This document shows positions 29,310 through 39,146 of a stretch of DNA of 46,230 bases, in pieces. The position numbers were made by a program, and so were the translations under genes. The DNA is from a virus: the IMG/VR virus record IMGVR_UViG_3300045303_000093, positions 1 through 46,230 of that record. One strand, 5' to 3'. Under the pieces are notes generated by a model. It saw only the letters and a program-made list of their open reading frames with translations. It had not been told where the DNA came from and ran no database searches. The stretch's first letter is position 1. Each line of letters opens with the position of its first letter.

Positions 29310-31864
29310 TGGCAAAGCTCCTCCCGTTCGAACAAATAGATGCCGGTGGAGTAGACAGCAGAAGCAATCCGATCAATCTCCCGCGAAACCGGGCGCTGCG
29401 ATGCCATAACTGGGTACCAAAACAGGCCGGATTCTGGGAACTTCGCTGGGGATACTCCAGTGTTTCGATGAGTACGGTCACAGCTACTGCGATTCACAGC
29501 ATCTTTCCATATCGCACCTGGGACGGAAACAAATTCGTGCTTTTCATGCAAGGAACAACGCTAAAAACGCTCAATGCAGGTTCGGGAATCGTCACCACTC
29601 CGCCAGTGCGCGGCGCGGCCATGGTTTCTTCGGCGAAAGGTGCAGGATTCTTTGCGAATAACCGTTTCAAGTATGGAAATGGCACAGACCAGAAATGGTA
29701 TGACGGAACTACTTGGCGGGATGATGGACTTCCGGCGCTGACTCTGACGCAAGTGCAGAATGTCCTGATCACGGAAGGCGTGCGGGAACTGACTATTGCT
29801 CAGGCGTCGAGTATTACGCTAACCGCAGCGGCTGGGGGAACTTTCCCGGCTGACACTCGTACCGGGCACCTGATTTATGTGGCGATTTTCGATCCCACCA
29901 CCAATGAAATTGGTCCAGCAACGATTTCCACGGCAACTGGCAGAGTTACGGTAGCGCTCAACCAGAAAATAACTGTAGCGGTGATGCCTAATCTATCCGC
30001 TGTCAATGCGAATTGGGTGAAGCTCATCGGGGGGACGGCTGACGGTGGAAACGTGGCATCTTTTTTCACCAACACATCTACAAGTCTGACTTCCTGTTCG
30101 CGAGTCGGCACCACGCTGACCGTAGTAGCAACTGCGCATGGACTGACGACAGCTAACATCGTAATTATCGCGGGAACGACTAATTTTGACGGGGTTTACT
30201 CCGTGACTGTGGTGGACCCGAATACTTTCACGGTTACTCTTCCTGCGGCAAACATCAACACCGATACTGGGGCGATTGGAACGGTAAAACGGATTGTTTC
30301 GGCAGGGAATGCTGCGACCTCAGTCGATGTCCTAGGTCCTGCGCAAGACACCAGTTATCAGGTCAATCAGAATCTTGGGTTGCCAGCGTCTACGGTCGGA
30401 AACGCGCAACCCGGCTACCAGTTTTTCGCCTCAATCTATAATGTGAATGGCGGTGGCCATGTCGGAAACAGAATCGCAATTGGCCAGCGAGTGCTTCAGA
30501 CGCTATATCGCTCAAACTGGCATATTACTGGACTGCCCGATCTGTCAGGCATTGATACTGAGTGGAACATCCTCATCGGCCGGACTGAGGATGGAGCTTT
30601 GGTGCCTTATGCAGTCGCCGACGATGCACTCAACTGGCTCTACGCACGACCTGGACAAACCTCGCTAACCGTTTCCGATGCTGGAATCGACGGAACAAAC
30701 GAACTACCAACACGCAACGGAATCATTCCATCGCAGTGCAATATGTTCTGTCTGGCGGGAGACTTCGCGTATGCCGCAGATACCGGATCACCGTTTCTGA
30801 GAAGGTCAGGCTCTTTCAACGATGACCGAGCCGGAATCTTTACCGGTCGCCCAGAACAGAGCTGGGCTCCGAACGACCTTGATACCTTTCCTACCGCTGA
30901 AGCGATGACCGGAATTTTTGAAGTCGATCAGGAAGTGCTTTGCGGAACGCAGCATGATTCTGCCATCTCCACCAACCTAGCTGGAATTCAGCAATGGGTA
31001 GGGCCGTGGCCGGTGGGAATTGCTGGGAAACGTGCAGGGACGAAGTGCGGTGCTTACGGATTCTTTTGGGTGACCGGCGAAAAAGAGATTGCGATGCTGG
31101 CGAATGGCGTTCCGGTAGTAGTTTCAGAAGAGTACGAGCAGGCGGAACTTGCGCAGATTGGCGATCAGTTTCTTTCAAGTGTTGAGGCTGTGTATTTTCG
31201 CAATGCCGCAAAGAGCAAAGACGAACTGCGAATCGAGGCGCGAAAAGCCGATGGCACTCCCTACACGATTATTCACGACTTCAAACTCAGGGAATCGTAC
31301 TCGCCGCCGGGCTCGGTCTATGGGCAGGGCTACAGCTCGCAATTCGTCGGGCCACTGGCCACCGCCTTCACTTCTGCTCTCGTCAGAGATGGAAACGGAG
31401 CGTTGCAAATCTTCGCAGGAGCTTCGGATGGGCATCTATATCAACTCTATACCGGAGCAGACGACCTTGGAAACCAATACACCGCAGACCTGATTATGCT
31501 CATCAACGGCGGACCTGACCGGGTAAACGTTCCGTTCCTCGACTACTACGGAGACGCGAATATCAAGATCACTATGGGCCGTAACCTAATGAGTTCTATC
31601 GCTGATGGCGCTCAATGGGGATTTGGGCCACCGAATATTGGCGATAACGACTTTGCGACGGCAGTACCGGGATCTGAACAGGACTTCCGTTTCCGCGTAA
31701 ATCTAGTGCCACCGGAAGTGCAGAGAGTCTATGTGCGATTCAAGCTTGATTCTCACTCAGCAGATGGAAACCTGAACCTAAATTCTCCTGTTCACGTTCC
31801 GCTTGAGGATTATGGGCGGCTGTATGAACTCATTCCGGTTGCTGGAGATACACGGGATATATGA
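29309..31864 (+). CDS. Tail tubular B / packaged-DNA stabilisation-type protein
   Basis: 851 residues, ATG overlapping the previous stop. GGVDSRSNPINLPRNRALRC near the start, then WVPKQAGFWELRWGYSS, is the usual opening of podovirus tail-tube nozzle / DNA-stabilisation proteins (T7 gp12 or P22 gp10-like). The rest is beta-rich with an inserted Ig-like section near residues 250-330 (TLTVVATAHGLTTANIVIIA). It ends in a jelly-roll-like part. Probably forms the tail nozzle beyond the adaptor. Confidence 0.72.
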   Translation: MAKLLPFEQIDAGGVDSRSNPINLPRNRALRCHNWVPKQAGFWELRWGYSSVSMSTVTATAIHSIFPYRTWDGNKFVLFMQGTTLKTLNAGSGIVTTPPVRGAAMVSSAKGAGFFANNRFKYGNGTDQKWYDGTTWRDDGLPALTLTQVQNVLITEGVRELTIAQASSITLTAAAGGTFPADTRTGHLIYVAIFDPTTNEIGPATISTATGRVTVALNQKITVAVMPNLSAVNANWVKLIGGTADGGNVASFFTNTSTSLTSCSRVGTTLTVVATAHGLTTANIVIIAGTTNFDGVYSVTVVDPNTFTVTLPAANINTDTGAIGTVKRIVSAGNAATSVDVLGPAQDTSYQVNQNLGLPASTVGNAQPGYQFFASIYNVNGGGHVGNRIAIGQRVLQTLYRSNWHITGLPDLSGIDTEWNILIGRTEDGALVPYAVADDALNWLYARPGQTSLTVSDAGIDGTNELPTRNGIIPSQCNMFCLAGDFAYAADTGSPFLRRSGSFNDDRAGIFTGRPEQSWAPNDLDTFPTAEAMTGIFEVDQEVLCGTQHDSAISTNLAGIQQWVGPWPVGIAGKRAGTKCGAYGFFWVTGEKEIAMLANGVPVVVSEEYEQAELAQIGDQFLSSVEAVYFRNAAKSKDELRIEARKADGTPYTIIHDFKLRESYSPPGSVYGQGYSSQFVGPLATAFTSALVRDGNGALQIFAGASDGHLYQLYTGADDLGNQYTADLIMLINGGPDRVNVPFLDYYGDANIKITMGRNLMSSIADGAQWGFGPPNIGDNDFATAVPGSEQDFRFRVNLVPPEVQRVYVRFKLDSHSADGNLNLNSPVHVPLEDYGRLYELIPVAGDTRDI

Positions 31865-32367
31865 AAGCCATCCTTCGTGGTTATGGAATTCGAATGACTA
31901 CGGAACAAAGGCAAATCGCCCGCTCGCAGGCCAGTGACACCACATTGACACGGGGAACGGCACAAGTCCCCCAGCCGCCGCGTGACCCTATTGCTCAGTC
32001 TGGACCTAGGGGACTTCTGGTTACCTGGAACCTGCCAGCCGGTTTCAATTCTGATATTCAGCGCTGGCGAGTCTATAAAGACGATGAAGCTACGCTCTAC
32101 CAGGAAATCAATGATCGGGGAACGCGGCAATGCTTCGTTGAAACGACAGCAGGCTCCACGCCTCCGGTGACGAATATCTTTGTTTCTTCGCTGAACTCTT
32201 TGGGGATCGAATCGCGGAAGGTTCACACGCAAGGCAAGGCGACAGTCGAAGCTGGTGCCCCGCCAATGCCTTCTGTACCACCCGGGTACAACAATACGGC
32301 TTCTGGTGGCGGGAATACGGGCACGAATTATAACCAGGGTCCGGGGAGAGGGAAAGTCGGACTTTGA
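31861..32367 (+). CDS. FN3-domain tail protein
   Basis: 168 residues, ATG overlapping the previous stop. One fibronectin III-like domain (GLLVTWNLPAGFNSDIQRWR, VYKDDEATLYQEI, TNIFVSSLNSLGIES) and then a disordered Gly/Asn/Pro tail (GGGNTGTNYNQGPGRGKVGL). A likely virion surface or tail accessory protein. Confidence 0.7.
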   Translation: MKAILRGYGIRMTTEQRQIARSQASDTTLTRGTAQVPQPPRDPIAQSGPRGLLVTWNLPAGFNSDIQRWRVYKDDEATLYQEINDRGTRQCFVETTAGSTPPVTNIFVSSLNSLGIESRKVHTQGKATVEAGAPPMPSVPPGYNNTASGGGNTGTNYNQGPGRGKVGL

Positions 32368-32780
32368 TAGAGATTATACCGCTCGACTTCATGGGGCAGG
32401 GAGCATTGCTGCAGCCGGTTAACCAAAAACTTCACGACATGGCTATCGAATATTCGGCAAGGGAACTGGTAGGCGGCAAGGATTTGAACCTTTCCAAACT
32501 AGCAAAAGTGTGGGTGGGGCTGAAAGATGGCGAGGTATTCGGCCTGACGGGGTATGTGCTGAAGCCTGATATTCCAGTGCTACGCGCTACGGATGCGGAC
32601 GTACTCCGAGCTCTTGCGCACCGATTGAATGACTATTTCGCGGATAACGGAGCCCGGGGGAATGAGGCACTTGTGCATATCGGGGACGAGAAACCAGAGC
32701 AGCGCTGCCCGGAATGGAAGCAAGTCATGGTTGAGTTTGGCGCGAAGTCAGCGAATCGATTCATTTTCGAGGTGAAATAA
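32364..32780 (+). CDS. Acetyltransferase-fold (GNAT-like) virion-region protein
   Basis: 138 residues from TTG 32364, overlapping the previous stop. The pattern KVWVGLKDGEVFGLTGYVL followed by ADVLRALAHRLNDYFADNGA is like the GNAT strands and helix in small phage proteins of the T7 gp13 kind. No clear acetyl-CoA loop is visible. It sits at the start of the internal-protein block. Confidence 0.45.
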   Translation: MIEIIPLDFMGQGALLQPVNQKLHDMAIEYSARELVGGKDLNLSKLAKVWVGLKDGEVFGLTGYVLKPDIPVLRATDADVLRALAHRLNDYFADNGARGNEALVHIGDEKPEQRCPEWKQVMVEFGAKSANRFIFEVK

Positions 32781-33325
32781 TGGGCGGCGGACCGAGCAGC
32801 CAGCAAACAGCAGCCGCGAATTCACAAACGGCTCTAAATAATCAACTTAGCCAAGTGTTTGGCAAACAAGAGGCGTTCTCAGAAGCGCAACAGGGCAAGG
32901 CTAACCCCTTCTACACCAGCACTTTGAACAATGGGCTGCCCTACTACGCCAACCTCACCGACGCGGAATCTGGCAACAACGCGGCCGCCTTCGCTCCTGC
33001 TAAAGCTCAACTTGAAAAATCACTCGGGCAGAGTGCGAACGCGCTGCCTTCGGGATTTGCCACCGGCGCGAGAACGGATTTGGCATCGAATCAGGCTCGG
33101 TCATTCGATCAGGACTTGCAAGCCGCGCAAGGCGCTCAGTTCCAGGCTAAACAGCAGGGCGCGGCGGGGCTTTTGGGGCAGGCTCAAATTGCCAACCCGA
33201 CCGCCTATTCAGGGCAGGCGACAGCAGGGAATTCCTCGGTGATGAATGCTCCTCTGGCGAAGCCGGGTTTGGGTGGGCTCCTCGGTGGATTGGCGGGCGG
33301 ATTGGCTAGTGCAATTCCTTTCTAG
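32780..33325 (+). CDS. Ala/Gln-rich internal virion protein
   Basis: 181 residues, ATG overlapping the previous stop. Rich in Gln, Ala, Ser and Asn (NNQLSQVFGKQEAFSEAQQG, AQGAQFQAKQQGAAGLLGQA), ending in a Gly-zipper hydrophobic patch (GLGGLLGGLAGGLASAIPF). Such proteins are usually ejected with the DNA and insert into the host membrane. Confidence 0.62.
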   Translation: MGGGPSSQQTAAANSQTALNNQLSQVFGKQEAFSEAQQGKANPFYTSTLNNGLPYYANLTDAESGNNAAAFAPAKAQLEKSLGQSANALPSGFATGARTDLASNQARSFDQDLQAAQGAQFQAKQQGAAGLLGQAQIANPTAYSGQATAGNSSVMNAPLAKPGLGGLLGGLAGGLASAIPF

Positions 33326-33333
33326 GTGACGAT

Positions 33334-33606
33334 ATGGGACAAACAGCAGCCGGTATCTTCAATCCGAACGTAGCAGATCCCCGTCAGGCTCAATGGGGGG
33401 ATCTGGACGGAAGTGAGAAGGCTTCACGCCTGCTCGCTGGAGGGCTGAAGGTAGCCGGTTCAGGCATTGCGGGAATGGGGCAACAGCAACCGCAACAACA
33501 GGGTGGTGGAGCGATGCAGGTTCCCATGCCCCAACAGTCACAGGTGCAGTTGCCGGGAATGGACCCGCAAAAGAAAAATAACCTGGCATTCTTTGGTGGA
33601 CAATAA
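33334..33606 (+). CDS. Small Gln-rich virion protein
   Basis: 90 residues. A short hydrophobic Gly-rich stretch (RLLAGGLKVAGSGIAGMG), then long Gln/Gly/Pro low-complexity (GQQQPQQQGGGAMQVPMPQQ), ending NNLAFFGGQ. Probably a minor internal protein. No binding site is prominent before ATG 33334. Confidence 0.55.
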   Translation: MGQTAAGIFNPNVADPRQAQWGDLDGSEKASRLLAGGLKVAGSGIAGMGQQQPQQQGGGAMQVPMPQQSQVQLPGMDPQKKNNLAFFGGQ

Positions 33607-35189
33607 TGGGCCAAGTATTTAGCCAGCTGACAAAAACCGGCATCCAGGATCAGGGCGGGAATACCCAATGGGTACCGCAGGATCAGGCTGCCAAGACGCT
33701 CGTTGACGCCAACCGGGGAGCGGTTCAGCCGTCGACGGCACAGTATGATAACAGCGGGAATACGACCGGATTCACTCAGCCGACGCCGACCTTCGCAAAG
33801 GCCGTAACTCCTTCCTATCAACAGGCTGCATCGCTCGGGGCTACGCCGGGAGGCGGGAACGCCACATCTCCAGCGCTGACTAAAGCGGGCAAGTTGGGAG
33901 TTCTTCTGACTTCTGGCCTACAGGGAGCACTCGCTGGGCGGGCAAAGTCAGAAGAAACGGTAGCGGCAACGGGCGGGCGACGGGCGGGCGGCGCCGGGAT
34001 GGGGTTTGAGGCTGGATTCACCCTTCCGTGGCAGCGGCAAGCCCAACAGAACCAACTAGCCCAACAGGAAGCGCAGATTGAGGCTACGAAGGCACAGTCC
34101 CAGATGATTCAGACGCCATATGGGCTTATGCCAGCTTCGATTGCCCGATTCATCCTTCCGGCTCAGATTCGCGGGGAAGCAACAGAGGGAGCCGCTGGTA
34201 CTAGGGCCGGTGCTTCACGTGATGTGGCGGCGACTAACGCTAAGGCTCGTACGGATGCGGCTCAAATCGGCCAGAAATTCAAAGCTGTTCCGGGTGTTGG
34301 ACTGTTCGATACCCAGAGTCGTCAGGTCATCCCCGGAACTCAGCAAGGCGTTACGATCACTCCAGAAATGGCTAAGGACTTCGATTTGCCGGATGAGTTT
34401 GTCGGCAAGCCGATGAAGATTTCCGACCTGAACGGTATCCATCGCAATGAGAATCAGCAACTTACCACCGTACAAGGTGCAGGCGGTCCGGCCGTAGTCA
34501 ACAAAAAGACGAAAGAAACAACCTCCCTTGGATTGGGCGCTCCGTCCCTCGGCTCTCCGCGAGAGTTTGCCGACGTAAACAATCCCGGACAGACCATCAT
34601 CGGTACAGGTGCGCAAGCCATCGGGCAACCTGGAGTGCAATCCGCCAGCGTGCAAGTTCCCAAGACTGCTTTGAAGGCGGAAGTACCGACCAAGATTGGC
34701 GATTTGAAAGTAGCTTTCACCACAATGGACCAACATGCCGACTTGCTGAGGAAAGCAGTCAAGGCTGTCGGCAATAATGACAATCAAACGCTGAACTCAT
34801 TGAAGAACTCTTTCAAGAATGAATTCGGTTACTCTGGCCCGATCACCGCCGCCGCCATCGCAGATGCATACAAAGGCGAAGTAAGCAACGTAATTAACAA
34901 GGGCCACATCACGGATACCGGCAACGAGAAAATTGCCCATACGCTCGACCCCAGCAAGCAGAGTCCAGCACAGATGGAAGCCGTTTTGGCCGCCTATCAG
35001 GGACTGGCACAAAGCAAGATGAAAATGCTGCAGCAGCAGCAAAATGCGGCAGTTGCCAAATCACAGCCCAAGTCCAAGACACCAGCAGCGGCTCCGCCGA
35101 CTGGAGCGACCCATATCGTTCCGGGACCTGACGGGAAGAATCACTACACCAATGCCCAGGGAACAGTTGATTTGGGGGTTGCGCCTTGA
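33606..35189 (+). CDS. Large internal (ejection-type) virion protein
   Basis: 527 residues, ATG overlapping the previous stop. A disordered Thr/Gln/Gly-rich N-terminus, a Gly/Ala/Arg segment (GGRRAGGAGMGFEAGF), then a long helix (QQNQLAQQEAQIEATKAQSQ) and a Lys/Ala/Gln-rich C-terminus (KMKMLQQQQNAAVAKSQPKS). Build and position match podovirus internal core or ejection proteins. No lytic transglycosylase motif seen. Confidence 0.62.
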   Translation: MGQVFSQLTKTGIQDQGGNTQWVPQDQAAKTLVDANRGAVQPSTAQYDNSGNTTGFTQPTPTFAKAVTPSYQQAASLGATPGGGNATSPALTKAGKLGVLLTSGLQGALAGRAKSEETVAATGGRRAGGAGMGFEAGFTLPWQRQAQQNQLAQQEAQIEATKAQSQMIQTPYGLMPASIARFILPAQIRGEATEGAAGTRAGASRDVAATNAKARTDAAQIGQKFKAVPGVGLFDTQSRQVIPGTQQGVTITPEMAKDFDLPDEFVGKPMKISDLNGIHRNENQQLTTVQGAGGPAVVNKKTKETTSLGLGAPSLGSPREFADVNNPGQTIIGTGAQAIGQPGVQSASVQVPKTALKAEVPTKIGDLKVAFTTMDQHADLLRKAVKAVGNNDNQTLNSLKNSFKNEFGYSGPITAAAIADAYKGEVSNVINKGHITDTGNEKIAHTLDPSKQSPAQMEAVLAAYQGLAQSKMKMLQQQQNAAVAKSQPKSKTPAAAPPTGATHIVPGPDGKNHYTNAQGTVDLGVAP

Positions 35190-36349
35190 GTACGGCATCC
35201 CAGCCCCTTTTTGATATGAGCAAGGCGCGGCCTATTTTTGATATGTCTAAGGCCACGCCGATTGGTGGTTCTGCCGAGGAATCCGCTGATGCTCCTGAAC
35301 AGGAAGTGCCTGATGCTGTTGCGCAGAGCAGGGCATCAATTGCAAGCAGAGTTCAGCCTAATAATTTGATGAATGTACTGGCAGGAAAGCCTCTCACCGG
35401 CATGGAGTCTGGTTTATCTTCTCCTGCTCAGACTCCAGAAAATGCTGAGGCAATGGCCACCGGAGCAGCGATTGGGGCACCCATCGAGGGATTGGCTGTC
35501 GGTGGTGCGCGAGCAATTCCGGCAATTGCTAGGAGCCTTGTAGGGGCGACTGCCGGTTCGGCCATCGGTGGGTATGGTGGCAAGGAAGTCGGCGGTCTGG
35601 TGGGACATCCTGAGGCCGGGGCTAAAGTCGGCGCGGCAATTGGCGGCTTGGCTGGGGGATACACAGGCGCACGCGGCGGAGCTGTACCAACAAAAAACGC
35701 CTTCTTAAACAAGATCATGGGGCTGGAAGAAGCGGCACCGGAATACGTGCTGGCTTCGAAGTCTCCCGGCCCTTATCGCGGTCCCAAATCGGTTCCCAAG
35801 CCTGTAACGCCACAACCGGAACTTGGCAGCCCTGAGAATCCTGCCTACAGTTCCAAACTTCCTACGGGAAGAAATTCTATGCCGAAACCGGAGAAGCCGG
35901 TACGGCAACCAATCGCAGAAGTTCAGTCTGCGGAGGGCGTGCCCGGATCGCTGCCAAAGCCCAGCGGGAGACTGGTACTTTTACCAGAAGAGGCATCGGC
36001 CACTGAGCAATTGAACACGATTGCTAAAAAGCGGGCGAGCGAGCACGGAATGCAGTACGCGGCAGGAATGCGACCAGCGGGCGGCGGGAGAGTTCCGCTT
36101 ACTCCTACCAAAACTTTTACCCCGGAGGCTCCGGTACCAAAAGGAAATGTGACTCCTTTTCCGACTGCACCTGGGGTGAAGCTTCAGACTGATGGCTTGG
36201 GACTAAAATGGGCAATTGCTGATGATGGTGTTCGGGTAACGATACCTCGTGGGATTCCTGATTCGCAGGCTCTGGAATATGCGGGACCGGAGCTTGAGAA
36301 GCAGCGGCAGGGGATACAGAACTTGCCTTGGATGAAGAAGCAGCAATAG
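35186..36349 (+). CDS. Internal virion protein with Gly-zipper membrane patch and N-terminal repeat
   Basis: 387 residues from TTG 35186, overlapping the previous stop. The start carries a short tandem repeat, LFDMSKARPI then IFDMSKATPIGG. Residues ~95-170 are an Ala/Gly-rich hydrophobic region (GATAGSAIGGYGGKEVGG, GAAIGGLAGGYTGARGG) like pore-forming Gly zippers. The rest is Pro-rich and disordered. Probably ejected into the host envelope with the genome. Confidence 0.6.
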   Translation: MSTASQPLFDMSKARPIFDMSKATPIGGSAEESADAPEQEVPDAVAQSRASIASRVQPNNLMNVLAGKPLTGMESGLSSPAQTPENAEAMATGAAIGAPIEGLAVGGARAIPAIARSLVGATAGSAIGGYGGKEVGGLVGHPEAGAKVGAAIGGLAGGYTGARGGAVPTKNAFLNKIMGLEEAAPEYVLASKSPGPYRGPKSVPKPVTPQPELGSPENPAYSSKLPTGRNSMPKPEKPVRQPIAEVQSAEGVPGSLPKPSGRLVLLPEEASATEQLNTIAKKRASEHGMQYAAGMRPAGGGRVPLTPTKTFTPEAPVPKGNVTPFPTAPGVKLQTDGLGLKWAIADDGVRVTIPRGIPDSQALEYAGPELEKQRQGIQNLPWMKKQQ

Positions 36350-36463
36350 CCCAGCGGCAGCAAAGAACAATTATTAGCGCAACGATGGGTAAGGGCAAGT
36401 ACTCCATGCCCCGAATTCTGCACTTGTGTTTTGCGGCTGTATAGACGAAGGGAAGGCGAAGAA

Positions 36464-39142
36464 GTGGGACAAGTTCCGGCCAAATACTTTACTCCTAGCG
36501 CACCTTACGGCAGTTCCCAAGCGGCTAATACGGTCAACCAGGCCAATCCGGCCGCTGTGAATCCGCAGACGCCGTTGCTACCACCGAATTTCACCGATCC
36601 GGGCAAGATGCAGACCGCAGGAGTGGCAAACCCGGTTACCGGTCAAGGCACAAGTGGAGGCAGTCTCTTGAAAAACAATCCAGTTTCTAAACTCTACGGT
36701 CTAGTGCTGCTGATGCTTTTGTTCCCTTGCTTGGCTTCTGGTGTAACCACTGTAAATGGCAAGGTTCAGAACCTCGGAACCGGCAATATGACCAACGGCG
36801 TATTCGCCCGGTTCTGGCTGAGAGGCTGTGCAGGGAATCAGCCTCGCGTCAACGGAAGTGCGGTTATTGGGCCATCACAGGGAGGCGTTTTCTTCTTTGA
36901 CTTGCCAACCAATTCCGTTGGAAACGTTACCGGCACACTCTATTCCACGCGGGACAGTACCGGAACTGGCGGAGGTGACATTGAGTGCGGAGGATCAAAA
37001 ACCGCTGTGTGGTACGGAATGCAAATCTTCGTCTCTGGTAAAGGTGGCCCGGAAATGCCCATCCACGCCAAGAGCGGAGGGATTCTCGACATCACGCAAG
37101 TCATTCCGATCACCACGAGCCCGGTAGTTCAAGCTCCCGCTGGGGATGTCACCTATCTGCGTTTGGACGCTGCGAATAGTCCCGTCACCGGAAATTTGCA
37201 AGTCGTTGGGAAAGTCATCGTAGCGGGAATCAACGGCGACGTGTATATGGACGGCTCGAAATATCCAAGCCTCTCTGAAGCTGTAGCGGCGCTTCCTTCC
37301 GGAGGAACACTCCGCATCAGTGCTGGAACTTACACCATTCCTGCCACGCTGAACATGGTTTCTAACCTCGACATCGAATGCTCCCCGAATAATTCCACAA
37401 TCTTGCAAGCCAGCACTGCCTTGTCTGATCCAGTAGTCCAAGCCAATGGCATTAATCATTTTCGCATCGCTGGATGCGTGATCGACGGCAACCGGGGAGT
37501 CAACACCAATCAGGTCAAGCTCGTTCATATCATCGGGTCATCGTATGGCGATGTTACCGACAATCACATTCAGAATGCCAACACCCGATGCGTCTACGTT
37601 ACAAATGGCAGTTCGTATATTCGAGTTCGCAACAATGAAATCAGCAATTGCGGGCAGCCGCTACCTGCGACGAACGGCAACGAAGGGGTTGCGGTAGGAA
37701 TCGACGGGGCCGGGGACAGCGTTTCTCATGTCGATGTCGCATTAAACACCATTCACGACACCAGCATGGGAATCGGCATTTACAACGGCACAACCAACGC
37801 ACTCTTCGACATCAATGTAACTGGTAATCGAGTTTATGCCGTATCGAATGACGGCATCTTGGCGTTCAGTATCGGTCCCGGCGCTCCCATTCAGAATGTG
37901 CGCGTAGAAAACAACGAAGTCTATTGCACTGGATGGCCAGCTAACGGAACTGGTTTCAGCCCGAATTGCACGCCGGGACTTTTCCAGACGGGCTCAACGG
38001 TATCGTCAGGCGGTGTCGGCATCAACATGAATTCTCCGCTGCTTGATCGTCCTATCGTCATGGGAAATTCTTCCCACGACAATTTCTATGAAGGCATCGA
38101 TATGGTGGCGCAAACCATCACTACGGTCAGCACTTCAGGAACGACAGTTACCTGGGTAAGTGGCGATCCGTTCAGCACTACATGGGTAGCGGGGCAAGCC
38201 CTTCGCATCAATGGAGTGAACTATCCGCTTGTTTCGGTGGCCGGTGCCAACACCACGCTGACTCTCGGCAGTAGCGCGGGAACGCAGAGCAATGTCCCAT
38301 TTACGGGAATCGGCTATATGCGCGGAACGATTGTGGGAAACACGACCTACAACAATGGTATGGGAAATGTTGGGGTTTCCGGCTCCGGTTTCAGCGATTC
38401 AGCTTACGGAAATAGTTGGTCGGGAAACGTGGCTTACAACAATCAGGCCTACGGATTTATCGATCAGCTTTCTGTCGATGTGACGCACAACGGAGATAAA
38501 GCATACAACAACGACCAACGCTCAGGCGCTACCGGATTCATTTCCCAGGACACTCTGCGTGGTACATGGCTGAGTATCACCGCAGATGATAGCCAAGCCG
38601 TTCCCACACAAATATCTGATTTCGTTTTCTCTGGACTGTCAAAAGACAATTACGTCGAATCCGCCAGCATCAATGCCACTCGCGTTACTGATTCCGGCAC
38701 CGGAAATAGCTGGAAGATCGGTAAGACGTTTCTCGGGACTCCGGTCTGTATCGCAACAACCGGCTCTGGCGGTTCGTATTGCGTAACAGGTTCGCTGGCT
38801 GGCGGAGCATTTACGATGAAGCTGCCTGCCTCAAACGGAACGCTTTCTCCTCTCGGTGTGCAGGATTGCGGAACAACCAGCACTTGCGCCGCAACAGACA
38901 TCAGCGCTACCGCTCACATCGTAAAAGGCAGTGTCGCTCTGGTTTCAGGAACTCCCAGCACCGCAACGGTTACGGGATTCTCTCCGTTTTTCAGTTCTAC
39001 CAGCAGTTTCGTTTGCACGGCGAGCAATGCAACCACTCAAACGAATGCAATCAAAGTCGTAAACGCTTCGACTAGCTCTATCACTCTTACAGGACCGAAT
39101 ACTGTAACTGACACGGTGAATTACAGCTGCATCGGTAACTAA
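36464..39142 (+). CDS. Beta-helix protein with internal signal peptide (two possible starts)
   Basis: 892 residues from GTG 36464, which has AAGG/GAAGAA upstream. A TTG at 36431 is in frame but unlikely. The first 68 residues are soluble and Pro/Asn-rich (SAPYGSSQAANTVNQANPAA). Then comes a complete signal peptide KLYGLVLLMLLFPCLASG behind an internal TTG at 36668, with GGAGG at 36656-36660. A short form of 824 residues is therefore likely. Later: KYPSLSEAVAALPSGGTLRI (near residue 265), a pectate-lyase-type beta-helix entry, and helix rungs such as YIRVRNNEISNCG. A C-terminal Cys-containing beta domain (SSTSSFVCTASNATTQTNA) ends NYSCIGN. Probably acts on surface polysaccharide. Confidence 0.72.
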   Translation: MGQVPAKYFTPSAPYGSSQAANTVNQANPAAVNPQTPLLPPNFTDPGKMQTAGVANPVTGQGTSGGSLLKNNPVSKLYGLVLLMLLFPCLASGVTTVNGKVQNLGTGNMTNGVFARFWLRGCAGNQPRVNGSAVIGPSQGGVFFFDLPTNSVGNVTGTLYSTRDSTGTGGGDIECGGSKTAVWYGMQIFVSGKGGPEMPIHAKSGGILDITQVIPITTSPVVQAPAGDVTYLRLDAANSPVTGNLQVVGKVIVAGINGDVYMDGSKYPSLSEAVAALPSGGTLRISAGTYTIPATLNMVSNLDIECSPNNSTILQASTALSDPVVQANGINHFRIAGCVIDGNRGVNTNQVKLVHIIGSSYGDVTDNHIQNANTRCVYVTNGSSYIRVRNNEISNCGQPLPATNGNEGVAVGIDGAGDSVSHVDVALNTIHDTSMGIGIYNGTTNALFDINVTGNRVYAVSNDGILAFSIGPGAPIQNVRVENNEVYCTGWPANGTGFSPNCTPGLFQTGSTVSSGGVGINMNSPLLDRPIVMGNSSHDNFYEGIDMVAQTITTVSTSGTTVTWVSGDPFSTTWVAGQALRINGVNYPLVSVAGANTTLTLGSSAGTQSNVPFTGIGYMRGTIVGNTTYNNGMGNVGVSGSGFSDSAYGNSWSGNVAYNNQAYGFIDQLSVDVTHNGDKAYNNDQRSGATGFISQDTLRGTWLSITADDSQAVPTQISDFVFSGLSKDNYVESASINATRVTDSGTGNSWKIGKTFLGTPVCIATTGSGGSYCVTGSLAGGAFTMKLPASNGTLSPLGVQDCGTTSTCAATDISATAHIVKGSVALVSGTPSTATVTGFSPFFSSTSSFVCTASNATTQTNAIKVVNASTSSITLTGPNTVTDTVNYSCIGN

Positions 39143-39146
39143 ACTA

